Below, in pieces: positions 9,232 to 18,037 of a stretch of 56,436 bases of DNA. The translations under genes and the position numbers were made by a program. The notes below the pieces were generated by a model. It saw nothing but the letters and a program-made list of their open reading frames with translations. It ran no database searches and had not been told where the DNA came from. Position 1 is the first letter of the stretch. Each line of letters begins with the position of its first letter. This DNA is from Lichenibacterium minor (GTDB taxonomy: Bacteria; Pseudomonadota; Alphaproteobacteria; Rhizobiales; Beijerinckiaceae), in NCBI RefSeq assembly GCF_004137685.1, contig NZ_QYBB01000028.1, forward strand, positions 1-56,436. The letters run 5' to 3'.

Positions 9232-9936
9232 ATGATCGCCGCTTCACCTCCCCTTTCGCAATTCGACATGGCGATCACGGACCTGGTGCGCAGGACGCAG
9301 TGTCGCCCGGTTGAGGGCCAGGAGTTCGAAGACGTCTGTCGCCTCCGCTACGATTCCTACCGGCGCGAGGGTGCCTTGCTTCAGGACGCGCCCAAGCGCT
9401 TCTCCGATCGGTTCGACGACGAGCCGAACACCCGGATCTTCGGCCTCTTCCTCGACGGTCGCCTCGCCAGTTCAATTAGGATTCACCACGTCAGTCGGGA
9501 GACACCCGACCATCCCAGCCTCCACGTCTTCCCAGAGTATCTCCGGCCTCTCCTCGACGAGGGACGCGTGCTGATCGACAACACGCGGTTCGTCGTGGAC
9601 TTCGACGCCTCGCGATCCCATCCCAAGCTCCCATACGTGACCGTGAGACTGGTCTACATGGCGGGGGCCTGGTTCCAGGCCGACATCGTGCTGGCGGCGG
9701 TGCGGACCGAGCACCAAGCCTTCTACCGCCGCCTGAGCGGACACCGGGAGGTCTGCCCGGCGCGGCCCTACCCGATGCTCGCGAAGCCGATCAGTCTCAT
9801 GGCCCTGAACTACAAGGAGGAGCGGGCGCGCCTCGAGCGGCGTCATGGCTTCATTGCTTCGAGCCACGAGGAACGCCGGGCCTTCTTCCAGGGTATGATT
9901 TCTCGGAACCCGATCGACGCGGGAATGGTCGCCTGA
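9232..9936 (+). CDS. FeeM-like N-acyl amino acid synthase / acyltransferase (GNAT, LuxI-related fold)
   Basis: A 234-residue protein with features of the FeeM/LuxI-type acyltransferase group. The N-terminus has FEDVCRLRYDSYRREG, a family helix-turn. A central NTRIFGLFLDGRLASSIRIHHV strand pair corresponds to the GNAT-like core, followed by IDNTRFVVD. FeeM enzymes make long-chain N-acyl amino acids from acyl-ACP; LuxI enzymes make acyl-homoserine lactones. Product here is unknown. No LuxR gene is adjacent, but the palindrome just upstream suggests transcriptional control. Start ATG 9232 lacks a strong Shine-Dalgarno. Confidence 0.72.
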   Translation: MIAASPPLSQFDMAITDLVRRTQCRPVEGQEFEDVCRLRYDSYRREGALLQDAPKRFSDRFDDEPNTRIFGLFLDGRLASSIRIHHVSRETPDHPSLHVFPEYLRPLLDEGRVLIDNTRFVVDFDASRSHPKLPYVTVRLVYMAGAWFQADIVLAAVRTEHQAFYRRLSGHREVCPARPYPMLAKPISLMALNYKEERARLERRHGFIASSHEERRAFFQGMISRNPIDAGMVA

Positions 9937-10058
9937 CGGCGCATCGCGGCGACCTGCCGCGACAGCCGTGGGACACCCACGACCTCTCGGGAACGGTTAA
10001 CCCTCCGATGATAGCGTGATGCCACGCGCCAGTAGGCGGGCAGCGTGGAGTAGGGAAC

Positions 10059-10937
10059 ATGGCGTGGCCAGCTTCGCGCCTCTCGGATGGGAGCCCATGG
10101 GAGACGGGGGCCGACTGGCGGGGCGGAGCCCATGCGCACGGCGGTGACGTAGCCGTCCGATCGATCCGGACCAGCCACGGCCGCATGGCCTTCTCAGCGA
10201 CCGCGGGGATCGGCACGCCCCTGGTACTCCTGCACGGTCGCGCCCGTTGCAAGGCCGAGTTCCGACACCTGATGGCGTCCTCAATCGGCGAGGAACGGAC
10301 GGTGATCGCGATCGACCTGCCCGGACACGGCGGGTCGGGCGCGGCGAGCGACCCGGATCACACCTATACGATCGAAGGATACTCAGACGCGGTGATCGAG
10401 GTGCTCGAACACCTCGGCATCGAGCGTGCGGGCGTGTTAGGCCGTTCGATCGGTGCGCACGTCGGACTTCAGATGGCGCGCGCCTTTCCCGGTTTCGCCG
10501 GGCTCTTCGTCGAGTCTGATGACGGCGCGGCCGACCCTTCCCACTTCGGCGCTCGTGTTGCCCCGACCCGCAACCTGCCAGGAGGGCGTAGAGGGTCGCG
10601 GCGTGCCCATCGTCGGAGGGATCGTCTCCCGACCAAGGACGAGGCGCTTGGGCCCGCGCTGCACCTCGTGTCCACGTCCGACGACCGCTACCGCCGACTC
10701 TCGCCGACCGATTCCGCACCGACGATGGCCGATCTCGCCGCGGTGCGCCACGCGATCGGCGCAGACAGACCGTTCATGCGGTCGTGCCGCACGCACACCT
10801 CCCTGCTAGCCGGCACTCGCGACGCAGGGAACGAAGCGCCGTTCGAAGTCTCGGGCGAGCCGCTGCTCTGTTTCCTGAGCCAAGTCGACCGCGTATCGCT
10901 GGACGTTTCGCTTCTCGGATTGTGCCTCTCCGGTTGA
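10059..10937 (+). CDS. Alpha/beta hydrolase, probably decaying in its C-terminal half
   Basis: The first ~150 residues read as an alpha/beta hydrolase: PLVLLHG (oxyanion region), IDLPGHGGSG, and the nucleophile elbow GRSIGAH. From about residue 165 the sequence becomes Arg-rich and loses family resemblance. I cannot find the expected acid or catalytic His in this or the other two frames. A frameshift or substitution decay near 10560 is likely. The start is uncertain; ATG 10185 is an alternative. Confidence 0.5.
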   Translation: MAWPASRLSDGSPWETGADWRGGAHAHGGDVAVRSIRTSHGRMAFSATAGIGTPLVLLHGRARCKAEFRHLMASSIGEERTVIAIDLPGHGGSGAASDPDHTYTIEGYSDAVIEVLEHLGIERAGVLGRSIGAHVGLQMARAFPGFAGLFVESDDGAADPSHFGARVAPTRNLPGGRRGSRRAHRRRDRLPTKDEALGPALHLVSTSDDRYRRLSPTDSAPTMADLAAVRHAIGADRPFMRSCRTHTSLLAGTRDAGNEAPFEVSGEPLLCFLSQVDRVSLDVSLLGLCLSG

Positions 10938-11313
10938 CGGCCCTCGCACATGCCCGACGTGGATCGGCCCCGTCGAACCCGCGCGGCTCAAAGACCGAAC
11001 ATCTTCCCGATCGCGCAGTTTGTTCAGCGCTTTAGTCGGCACGCCGTGGCTGCCCGCGAGCCCGAGCCATCGTGTATCACCTTGGAGCGTCGCTCGACGC
11101 GGACTGATTGGACAGCCCTTGGCTTCAATTTGCGGCCATCATGGCGCACTGCTGCCGGACCAGCAGTCGAATGTAAGTCCGCTTTCGGAAGTCTCGAAGC
11201 CGCGGCTGTACGGCTTGGTTGGGTCGACTCAGGCCGTTCCGCGCCAGCGACGAGCCGAGGGCGAGAAGCGAAGGCGCTGCCCTGGGGCGGTCTGTGATGT
11301 CGAGGGCGGATGT
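10938..11313. other. Intergenic stretch, nothing recognised
   Basis: This lies between the decayed hydrolase and the convergent MFS gene. It holds only short frames without family resemblance. No clear terminator hairpin was seen. Confidence 0.4.
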
Positions 11314-12618
11314 TCAGGCGCTGCGTGTCAGCGCCCGAAGCGCCAGCGTCAGGGCTGCCGAGACGACCAGCATGCCGGCAAGGCCCAGCAGCCCGGCGTC
11401 GAACGAGCCCGTGGCATCCTTCAGCCGGCCGATGATCCAGGGCGAAACGTAGCCGCTGAGGCTTCCGACCGCGTTGATGAAGGCCATTCCGCCTGCCGCG
11501 GCCGCACCGGACAGATAGCGCGACGGTAGGGCATAGAATGCGGGTCGGGCGGAGCTGAGCCCGATGATGGCGAGCGTGATGCCGACCATGGCGGGCGCCA
11601 GCGAGCCCCAGAGGACCGAGACCACGAACCCCGCGGCGGCCAGTAGGCAGGTAGTGGCGAGATTGGCGAGATGCTGGCCCGTGCGGTTCATGTGCCGGGC
11701 CCAGGCGATCATGGCCACGGACGCAGCGAGGTAGGGCACCGCGGACAGCCACCCAACCGCCGTATCGCCGAGCCCATGGCCCTTCAGGATCAGCGGAAGC
11801 CAGATGCCTATGCCGTTGATGCCGAGCCAGTAGGAGAACAGGATGGCGGTGAGCAGCCAGACCCGCCAATCCTTCAGGGCGCCCCGCACGTCCTTGCGCG
11901 GCCGGCTCGTCCGCTCCAGCGTCAGCGCCTCGTCGAGCACCTCTGCCTCGGCGGGAGTGAGCCATGTGGCGTCGCGTGGGTCGTCGCGCAGGAACAGGAG
12001 CGTCAGCACGCCCATGACGCAGGCCGGCAGGCCTTCGGTCAGGAAGAGCCATTGCCAGCCGTGAAGGCCGAGCAGGCCGTCGAGCCCGAGCAGCGACACC
12101 GAAACCGGGCCGCCTACCACCGATGACAGCGGGATCGCCACCAGGAACCACGACAGCACGCGGACGCGTTGCTGAGCCGGAAACCAGGTCGAGAGGTAGT
12201 AGAGGACCCCGGGGAAGAAGCCGGCCTCGGCCGCGCCGGTCAGGATGCGCAGGGCGTAGAAGCCGTTCGGGCCCGTCACGAAGGCGGTGGCTGCCGACAG
12301 GATGCCCCAGGAGATCATGATCCGGGCGAGCCAACGACGTGCGCCGACCCGATACAGCACCATGTTGCTGGGCACCTCCAGCAGGCAGTAGCCGACGAAG
12401 AACATCCCTGCGGCGGCGCCGAACTCGGTGTTGCTGAGCCCGAGGTCGCGATTCATGTGGAGCGCCGCGAAGCCAACGTTGGTGCGGTCGATGTAGTTGA
12501 AGAAGTACGCGACCGCCACGATGGGCACGAGGCGGACGAGGTTCTTGCGCGTGGCGGAGGCCAGCAGGGCCTCCCGCGCTGAAACCCTTGCAGCCTGCGC
12601 GTCGACGGCGGCGGTCAC
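11314..12618 (-). CDS. MFS transporter (anion:cation symporter type, aromatic/organic acid uptake)
   Basis: A 434-residue, 12-helix major facilitator of the ACS/phthalate-tartrate group. The N-terminus shows FNYIDRTNVGFAAL, the hallmark of that family, and a GAAEAGFFPGVLYYLSTWFP segment follows, conserved in tartrate/phthalate/glucarate porters. It likely imports the organic acid degraded by the upstream enzymes. GTG 12618 gives a GTGA overlap with the amidohydrolase stop. It is the last gene of an eight-gene, tightly overlapped minus-strand operon. Confidence 0.9.
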   Translation of the reverse strand: MTAAVDAQAARVSAREALLASATRKNLVRLVPIVAVAYFFNYIDRTNVGFAALHMNRDLGLSNTEFGAAAGMFFVGYCLLEVPSNMVLYRVGARRWLARIMISWGILSAATAFVTGPNGFYALRILTGAAEAGFFPGVLYYLSTWFPAQQRVRVLSWFLVAIPLSSVVGGPVSVSLLGLDGLLGLHGWQWLFLTEGLPACVMGVLTLLFLRDDPRDATWLTPAEAEVLDEALTLERTSRPRKDVRGALKDWRVWLLTAILFSYWLGINGIGIWLPLILKGHGLGDTAVGWLSAVPYLAASVAMIAWARHMNRTGQHLANLATTCLLAAAGFVVSVLWGSLAPAMVGITLAIIGLSSARPAFYALPSRYLSGAAAAGGMAFINAVGSLSGYVSPWIIGRLKDATGSFDAGLLGLAGMLVVSAALTLALRALTRSA

Positions 12619-13517
12619 AACGCCTCCTCCGGGGCGGATGGAACGTCGAAGCCAAAGAAGGCCTCGGGGTTGTCGACCAGCAGGCGGCGGCGCAGCGCCT
12701 CGGTGGGGGCGATCTCCGCCACGAGGTCGACGAGATCGCCGTCGTCCGGCATGGGGCCATGGATGTTCACGTGCGGCCAGTCGCTGCCCCATAGGACGCG
12801 CTCGGGCGCGTACCGGGCGAGGCCGGCGCCGAGGGGCACGACGTCCCGGTACGGCGCGCCGGCCTTCGACAGCCGGTCCGCACCGCTGAGCTTCACCCAC
12901 ACGTTCCCCGTGTCGAGGAGACGCTTCAGGGTGGCGGCCACGGGGCCGTCGGAACCTTCTTCGAGATCCGGGCGCGCCATGTGGTCGATCACGACGGGCG
13001 CCTCGATGCCCCGGACGAAGGGTTCGACGTCGACGAGTTGCGCGCCCCCGACGTGGATCGCGACGTGCCAGCCGTGCGGCCGGACGAGGAGCATGACGTC
13101 GCGCATGCTGTCGGGCTTGAGCCGCGCCGACAGGTGCGTCATGAAGTTGAAGCGGACGCCGCAGACCCCGGCGGCGGCGAAGCGAGCCACCTCGCCGGTC
13201 GACGTGTCGGGCCGCACCAGCGCCACGCCGCGATAGCGGCCCGCACCCGTCCGAAGCGCGTCCAGCAGCGGGCGATGGTCGAAGCCGTGCCCCTGGCTTT
13301 GCACGATGACGGCACGGTCGAATCCCATGCGATCGTGCAAGCGGCGAAGCGCCGTCTCGGGCGCCTCGTGGGGCGTGAAGCTGCGGTCGGGCGGCAGCGG
13401 GAAGCGGTCGAACGGCCCGTAGATGTGGCAATGGGCGTCGCAGGCGCCTGCGGGCGGAGTCCAGCGCGGCGCGTGCGGCGCCGGGTGCGGCGGGGGACCG
13501 GCGGGGGTTGGGGCCAT
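12615..13517 (-). CDS. Amidohydrolase-2 family lactonase (2-pyrone-4,6-dicarboxylate or sulfomuconolactone hydrolase-like)
   Basis: A 300-residue TIM-barrel metal-dependent hydrolase. CDAHCHIYG near the N-terminus carries the paired metal-binding His, IDHMARPD the middle-barrel motif, and WGSDWPH the catalytic Asp. This arrangement matches LigI-like lactonases, which open lactone rings in aromatic catabolism. Start ATG 13517 overlaps the SDR stop by one base (TGATG); GTG 13526 is an alternative. Together with an enol-lactonase-like hydrolase and a carboxymuconolactone-decarboxylase-like protein it points to a lactone/muconate-type pathway. The exact substrate is not readable. Confidence 0.82.
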   Translation of the reverse strand: MAPTPAGPPPHPAPHAPRWTPPAGACDAHCHIYGPFDRFPLPPDRSFTPHEAPETALRRLHDRMGFDRAVIVQSQGHGFDHRPLLDALRTGAGRYRGVALVRPDTSTGEVARFAAAGVCGVRFNFMTHLSARLKPDSMRDVMLLVRPHGWHVAIHVGGAQLVDVEPFVRGIEAPVVIDHMARPDLEEGSDGPVAATLKRLLDTGNVWVKLSGADRLSKAGAPYRDVVPLGAGLARYAPERVLWGSDWPHVNIHGPMPDDGDLVDLVAEIAPTEALRRRLLVDNPEAFFGFDVPSAPEEAL

Positions 13518-14317
13518 CAGTCGCACCGCGCCGTCATGCCGCCGTCGACCACGATCTCGGTGCCGGTGACGAAGCGGGACTCATCGGAGGCGAGGAATAG
13601 GGCTGCGTTCGCCGTGTCGCGGCCGTCGCCCATGAAGCCGAGCGGGATGCGGGCGACGCGGGCCTTGAGCAGCGCCTCGACGTCGCCGCCGGCCCGCTGG
13701 CCGGCGAGCCTGGCTTCCACCATCGGGGTGTGCATCTGGCCCGGCACCACGGTGTTCACGCGGATGTTCTTTTTGGCGTACTCGACCGCCGTGACGCGCG
13801 AGAACTGGACGATGGCGGCCTTGGACGACGCGTAGGCGACCTGCGCGGCCCCGGTCCAGCGCAGGCCGGAGGTCGAGGCCGTGTTGACGATGGTGCCCCC
13901 GCCCTGACGCTCCATGACGGGGATGACGTGCTTGCAGGCGAGGAACACGCTCTTCAGGTTGATGTCCAGCTGCCGGTCCCAGCTTTCCTCGCTCAGCGCC
14001 ACGGCGCCGCCCGGCGCCGAGCCGCCGACGTTGTTGACCAGGACGTCGATCCGCCCATAGGCGGCGACGCAGGCCGCCACCATTCCCGCCACGGCGTCGG
14101 CATCGGTCACGTCGCAGGCGTGGGTGCGGATCTCGCCCCCCGCCGCCTCGGCGCGCTCCACCGTCTCGGCCATGCTGTCCGGCCTGAGATCGGCGGCGAA
14201 GACGCGGGCGCCCTCGCCGGCGAAGATCACACAGGCGGCGCGACCGTTGCCCCAGCCCGGCCCCACGCAGCCCGCGCCCGTGATCAGCGCCACCTTGCCC
14301 TCGAGACGCTTGCCCAT
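13517..14317 (-). CDS. SDR-family oxidoreductase
   Basis: A 266-residue short-chain dehydrogenase. Its cofactor loop is of the extended form ITGAGCVGPGWGNGRA, seen in a subset of catabolic SDRs, not the usual GxGxG spacing. NNVGG, NTAS and YASSKAA give the structural Asn and the catalytic Ser, Tyr and Lys. A C-terminal VDGGMTARCD is typical. ATG 14317 lies 8-9 nt after AGGAG; GTG 14326 would overlap the upstream stop and is possible. In this operon it would oxidise or reduce a hydroxy/keto intermediate. Confidence 0.88.
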   Translation of the reverse strand: MGKRLEGKVALITGAGCVGPGWGNGRAACVIFAGEGARVFAADLRPDSMAETVERAEAAGGEIRTHACDVTDADAVAGMVAACVAAYGRIDVLVNNVGGSAPGGAVALSEESWDRQLDINLKSVFLACKHVIPVMERQGGGTIVNTASTSGLRWTGAAQVAYASSKAAIVQFSRVTAVEYAKKNIRVNTVVPGQMHTPMVEARLAGQRAGGDVEALLKARVARIPLGFMGDGRDTANAALFLASDESRFVTGTEIVVDGGMTARCD

Positions 14318-14322
14318 CCCGC

Positions 14323-15177
14323 TCACTCCTTCACCGTCTCAAGCCAGCCGACGATGGCCGCGGCCACCGCTCGCGGCTGCTCGGGCACGAGAGCGTGGCC
14401 GGCGTCCGGGATCAACGCAACAGCGACCCGGTCGCCGAACTCGGCTCTCAGCTCGCCCCGCTGGTCGGGCGTCTTGAAGGGGTCTTCGGCCGCCTGGATC
14501 TCCAGCAGCGGCGCCCGCCCCGCCGCCCACCAGTCAGACTGCTTCGTGCGTAGGGTCGCGGCGCGCTGGTAGGCGTCGACCGCCGGATACCAGCCGCCGA
14601 GCCACACGGCGGGATCGTGGCCGGGCGCGAAGAAGGTGCGCTGCAGGTCGGGCAGGCGCTCGGCATCGGGCCGGGACGTGTCGCTGCTGGCCGTCACGGC
14701 GGCGGCGAGCGCGTCCGGATAATGCCGGCCGGCCGCGGCCGCGATGACGACGCCGCGCACGAGGTCGGGCCGATCGCTCGCCACCGTGCGGGCGACGAAG
14801 TTGCCGAAAGCGTGGCCGACCACCACGGCCGGCCCGTCGTGGGCGGCCTCGATCACGGCTTCTACGTCGCCCCCGAGGTCGTGCAGGTTTAGGCCGGCGG
14901 TCGGCCCCGTGCTGCCGCCGACCCCACGCGGCTCGGGGCGCAGCACGCGATAGCCCGCCGCGGCGATCGGGCCCGCGATGGGGTTGAAGTCCTCGGCCGC
15001 GCGGCCGCGCGACGGCAGCAGCACGACAAGCGGGCCGGCCCCCTGCGCGAGCACATCGATCGAAGCGCCTCCGGGCGCTGGGACGGTGAGGTGTTCGACC
15101 GTTTCAGCAGCCTGAACGGTGCCGGCGGCGCCGAAGACGGCCGCCAGCGCCAGGGCGAGCGGGAAGGCGGCCTTCAC
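14323..15177 (-). CDS. Secreted alpha/beta hydrolase-fold protein lacking the nucleophile serine
   Basis: A 284-residue protein starting with a Sec signal peptide (MKAAFPLALALAAVFG, likely cut after VQA), so it should be exported. Family landmarks are present: VVLLPSRGRAAEDF, LRPEPRGVGGS and a C-terminal PDAGHALVPEQP with the catalytic His. The nucleophile elbow reads GHAFG, so Ala replaces Ser; I checked the codon (GCT). Either it is a non-hydrolytic member or it uses other chemistry. GTG 15177 gives a GTGA overlap with the upstream stop. Confidence 0.82.
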   Translation of the reverse strand: MKAAFPLALALAAVFGAAGTVQAAETVEHLTVPAPGGASIDVLAQGAGPLVVLLPSRGRAAEDFNPIAGPIAAAGYRVLRPEPRGVGGSTGPTAGLNLHDLGGDVEAVIEAAHDGPAVVVGHAFGNFVARTVASDRPDLVRGVVIAAAAGRHYPDALAAAVTASSDTSRPDAERLPDLQRTFFAPGHDPAVWLGGWYPAVDAYQRAATLRTKQSDWWAAGRAPLLEIQAAEDPFKTPDQRGELRAEFGDRVAVALIPDAGHALVPEQPRAVAAAIVGWLETVKE

Positions 15178-15722
15178 GGCCGGAGTTCCGTCGTCTCGCC
15201 GTCCGGCAGGCCGATGCCGAAGGCGTTCAGCGTCATGGCGACGAGCGTGTAGTAGCCGAGCAGCCCCACCAGCTCGACCGTGCCGGCCTCGCCCAGCGCC
15301 GCCACGGCGGCGGCGTGGACCTGGTCCGAGACGCCGTGGTCGCGGTGCAGCATGATCGCATAGTCGTAGACGGCGCGCGACGCCGCGTCGGAGAGGTCCG
15401 GCGGGCGGCGTTCCGCGATGGCGGCGATGACGGCGGGGTCGATGCCGGCTTTCAGCGCCTCGCGCTTGTGGGCGAACCACTCGTAATGGGAGGTCCACGC
15501 CCGCGCGGTGACGAGGATCGCCAGCTCGGACAGCCGGGGCCCGAGGCTCGTGTCGTAGCGGAGGAACTCGCCGAGGCGCTGGGCGCGGTCGCCGAGTTCC
15601 GGGCTGTGCAGCCAGGCGCGCAGCGGGGCCGGCACGCGACCGCGCTTGCCCGAAGCGGCAGCCTCGGCGACGCGGCGCTGAGCCTCGCTCATCTCGTCGG
15701 GTAAAAGATCGCGGATGCGCAT
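15174..15722 (-). CDS. Carboxymuconolactone decarboxylase-like (AhpD-fold) protein
   Basis: A 182-residue all-helical protein of the CMD/AhpD family. The core motif is SHYEWFAHKREALKAG: an E-x3-H arrangement is found in decarboxylase-type members, and no CxxC is present, so this is not an AhpD peroxidase. It may act on a gamma-carboxymuconolactone-like intermediate. ATG 15722 overlaps the upstream stop by one base (TGATG). Its neighbours on both sides are alpha/beta hydrolases, the layout of the beta-ketoadipate pathway's pcaC/pcaD step. Confidence 0.85.
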   Translation of the reverse strand: MRIRDLLPDEMSEAQRRVAEAAASGKRGRVPAPLRAWLHSPELGDRAQRLGEFLRYDTSLGPRLSELAILVTARAWTSHYEWFAHKREALKAGIDPAVIAAIAERRPPDLSDAASRAVYDYAIMLHRDHGVSDQVHAAAVAALGEAGTVELVGLLGYYTLVAMTLNAFGIGLPDGETTELRP

Positions 15723-16546
15723 CAGGGGGCTCCCTCGGGGTAGGCGCGGGCGAGCAGGGCGGCCAGCGCCGCGTCGAAGGCTGCGGGCCTTTCCACGTTG
15801 GGCAGGTGGCCGGCGTCCGGCACGGCGGTGAAGACGGCGTCGGGCGCCGCCCCGGCCATGGCGCGCAGCGCGTCCGGCAGCGCGCCGTCCTCGGCACCCG
15901 CCAGGAACAGCGCCGGGCAGCGCAGCGCCGCGGGACGGTCGCGGAAATCGTAGTCCTGGAGGGCGCGGGCGCCCCGCACGAAGCCGTCCAGCGGCGTCGC
16001 ACCGATCATCCGGCGCACGGCGTCGATGTCCGCGCCGCCGGCCGCGACCGAGGCGGGCGTGAACCAGCGCCGTATCGTGGGCTCGACCAACGCCGCCATG
16101 CCGCCGGCGCGGGCCACGGCGATGCGCTCGTTCCAGGCGCCGCCGCCCGCCGCGCTGGAGCCGCCCTGGCAATCGCAGACCGCCACGCCGGCGACCCGCT
16201 GCGGATAGCGCGCCGCGAAGCCGAGCGCCGTCACGCCGCCCATCGACACGCCGCACACGGCGGCGCGGGCAATGCCGAAGTGATCGAACAGCGCTTCGAG
16301 GTCGTCGACGAGGCACGCGAAACGGCAGTCCGCGTCGGGGACGGCCGAGCCGCCGTGGCCGCGCTGATCGTAGCGCAGCACGCGATACCGCTCGGACAAG
16401 GATGCTGCTTGGCACTCCCACAAGGACAGGTCGGTCATCAGCGAGTTCGAGAAGGCAATCCAGGGGGCGCCCTCCGGCCCCTGGACGCGGCAGCGCAGCG
16501 CGATGCCGCTGACCATCACGGTCGTGTCGTGGGGCGAGGCCCTCAT
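15722..16546 (-). CDS. Alpha/beta hydrolase, 3-oxoadipate enol-lactonase-like (PcaD-type)
   Basis: A 274-residue hydrolase. It has YDQRGHGGS, the intact nucleophile elbow GVSMGG, and a C-terminal VPDAGHLPNVERP with the catalytic His. The SNSLMTDLSLWE segment and overall order match 3-oxoadipate enol-lactonases. It is the only one of the operon's three hydrolases with a complete catalytic Ser. ATG 16546 gives an ATGA overlap with the gene upstream. A role in lactone or enol-lactone hydrolysis next to the CMD-like protein is a fair inference. Confidence 0.85.
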   Translation of the reverse strand: MRASPHDTTVMVSGIALRCRVQGPEGAPWIAFSNSLMTDLSLWECQAASLSERYRVLRYDQRGHGGSAVPDADCRFACLVDDLEALFDHFGIARAAVCGVSMGGVTALGFAARYPQRVAGVAVCDCQGGSSAAGGGAWNERIAVARAGGMAALVEPTIRRWFTPASVAAGGADIDAVRRMIGATPLDGFVRGARALQDYDFRDRPAALRCPALFLAGAEDGALPDALRAMAGAAPDAVFTAVPDAGHLPNVERPAAFDAALAALLARAYPEGAP

Positions 16547-17148
16547 GCGGCTGGGCCCCTGCGATAGCGGGCGTAGAGGTTGAGCGTCGTAGCGCCGCTG
16601 TCGCCCAGCGCCGCGAAGGCCTCGACGGCGCGGTCCTGCGGCAGGGCCCGCGCATATTCGGCCAGCACCCAGGTCTCGAGCGCCCCGAGCGTCGCGAAGG
16701 CGCGGAGCTGGAGCAACCCCGGCAGCGCCCCGGCCCGCTCCGCCAGAGCCGTGACGGCACCGGGGCCGGGCTGCCCCGGGTAGCGCGCCGCCACGAGACG
16801 CGCCACCTCGGACGCCGGGCGCGCGATGGCGGAGCCGGGAGCGAGTTGGCGCGCCACCACCCGCTCCCGCCCCACCGTGCGCGGCAGGATACGGCGGCTC
16901 CAGGGCGTGCCGTTGGGGCCCGACACGGCGGCGTATTCCGGCGTCTCGACGGCGGCAGGCGAGCTCATGTCGTAGAGCGCCAGCCAGCGGGGCCAGCCGG
17001 CGAGGCACACCCAGCGGGACGCGCTCTCGAAGCCAGGCAGCGCGCGGCGCTGGGGCGCGTGCTCGGTATCGTACCAGTCGTTGAACTCGTCCTCCAGCGA
17101 GGCGGGCGGCTCCATGGTGACGAGGAGCAGGCCTTTGGGATCGGGCAT
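16543..17148 (-). CDS. EthD/Dabb-like ferredoxin-fold protein
   Basis: A 201-residue cytoplasmic protein with FNDWYDTEHAPQRRALPGF near its N-terminus. That W-Y-x-x-E-H pattern is found in EthD-like and stress-responsive dimeric alpha+beta barrel proteins. The second half may be a degenerate repeat of the fold. Function is not known; such proteins accompany catabolic operons as isomerase-like or auxiliary factors. ATG 17148 overlaps the upstream stop by one base. Confidence 0.65.
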   Translation of the reverse strand: MPDPKGLLLVTMEPPASLEDEFNDWYDTEHAPQRRALPGFESASRWVCLAGWPRWLALYDMSSPAAVETPEYAAVSGPNGTPWSRRILPRTVGRERVVARQLAPGSAIARPASEVARLVAARYPGQPGPGAVTALAERAGALPGLLQLRAFATLGALETWVLAEYARALPQDRAVEAFAALGDSGATTLNLYARYRRGPAA

Positions 17149-17972
17149 CAGGTCCTGGCCTCCGCGGCCGGGGACAGGCGACGCGCCCCGGCGATGTGGT
17201 CGAGCAGGGCCGCCGCCATCGCGTCGGGGGCCTGCACGGGCATGATGTGGCCGCTGTCGAGCACGGCAAAGCGGGCGCCCGGGATGCGATCGGCCACGGT
17301 CTCCACCTCGGACGGCGGCCGCAGGAGGTCGTGCCGGCCTGCCAGCACGAGGCAGGGGTGGGCGATGGCGCCGAGCCTCTCGACCACGCGGGATCCGGCG
17401 AGCGCCAGGTTGGCGTGGGCGTAGGTCACGGGGTCGTTGGCGAGGAACCGCGCCCGGTAGGGCGAGAAAGTTTCCGCTCTGAGGTGCTCAGGGAACGACC
17501 GGGCCAGCGTGGCTTCGGCGATGCTCCGCATGCCGTCCCGCACCGCGCGTTCGGAGCGCTCGACCAAGTAGGCACGCCGATCCGGCGGCACCGAGAGCGC
17601 CGGCGCGCAGAGCGCGAGCGTCGCCACGCGCGCTGGCCGGCGCAGCGCGAAGAGGGCGGCCACGGCCGCCCCCGCGGCGACGCCGACGAGGTGGACCGGC
17701 GCAGCGATAGCCAGCGTGTCGAGCAGAGCCGCGAGGTCGTCCGCCTCGTCGTCGAGCGAAAAGGGCCGTCGCGGCTTCTCGGACAGGCCGGCGCCACGCG
17801 CGTCGTAGCGCAGCACCGCGAGCCCCGTCACTGCCAGGATCGGTGCGACTGCGTCGAAGCTGTCGAGCGCGCCGCCGAGTTCGTGGAGCAGCACCGCCGT
17901 CACGTCACCCAGGCCCTCGCGGGCGAAGCGCAGGCTCACCCCGTCGCAGTCCGCGAACTTCATGGCATGCAT
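17148..17972 (-). CDS. Alpha/beta hydrolase-fold protein with nucleophile Ser replaced by Ala
   Basis: A 274-residue hydrolase-fold protein. It has VLLHELGGALDSF, YDARGAGLSEKP, and a C-terminal DSGHIMPVQ with the catalytic His. The elbow reads GVAAGA where GxSxG is expected, so the canonical nucleophile is missing. It is the promoter-proximal gene of the catabolic operon and is divergent from the LysR regulator. It may be a non-hydrolytic relative or a C-C bond enzyme using a different mechanism. Confidence 0.82.
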   Translation of the reverse strand: MHAMKFADCDGVSLRFAREGLGDVTAVLLHELGGALDSFDAVAPILAVTGLAVLRYDARGAGLSEKPRRPFSLDDEADDLAALLDTLAIAAPVHLVGVAAGAAVAALFALRRPARVATLALCAPALSVPPDRRAYLVERSERAVRDGMRSIAEATLARSFPEHLRAETFSPYRARFLANDPVTYAHANLALAGSRVVERLGAIAHPCLVLAGRHDLLRPPSEVETVADRIPGARFAVLDSGHIMPVQAPDAMAAALLDHIAGARRLSPAAEART

Positions 17973-18037
17973 CCCGCGGCGGCTTGACAGCTTGTCCGGC
18001 GCGTCCCGAGGGTGGCGTCCACAGGGAGGATAGGCCG

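Noticed and set aside
11314..13431. A 705-residue frame fused to the MFS transporter
   Set aside because: The extra N-terminus is the shadow of the amidohydrolase gene; GTG 12618 is the natural start.
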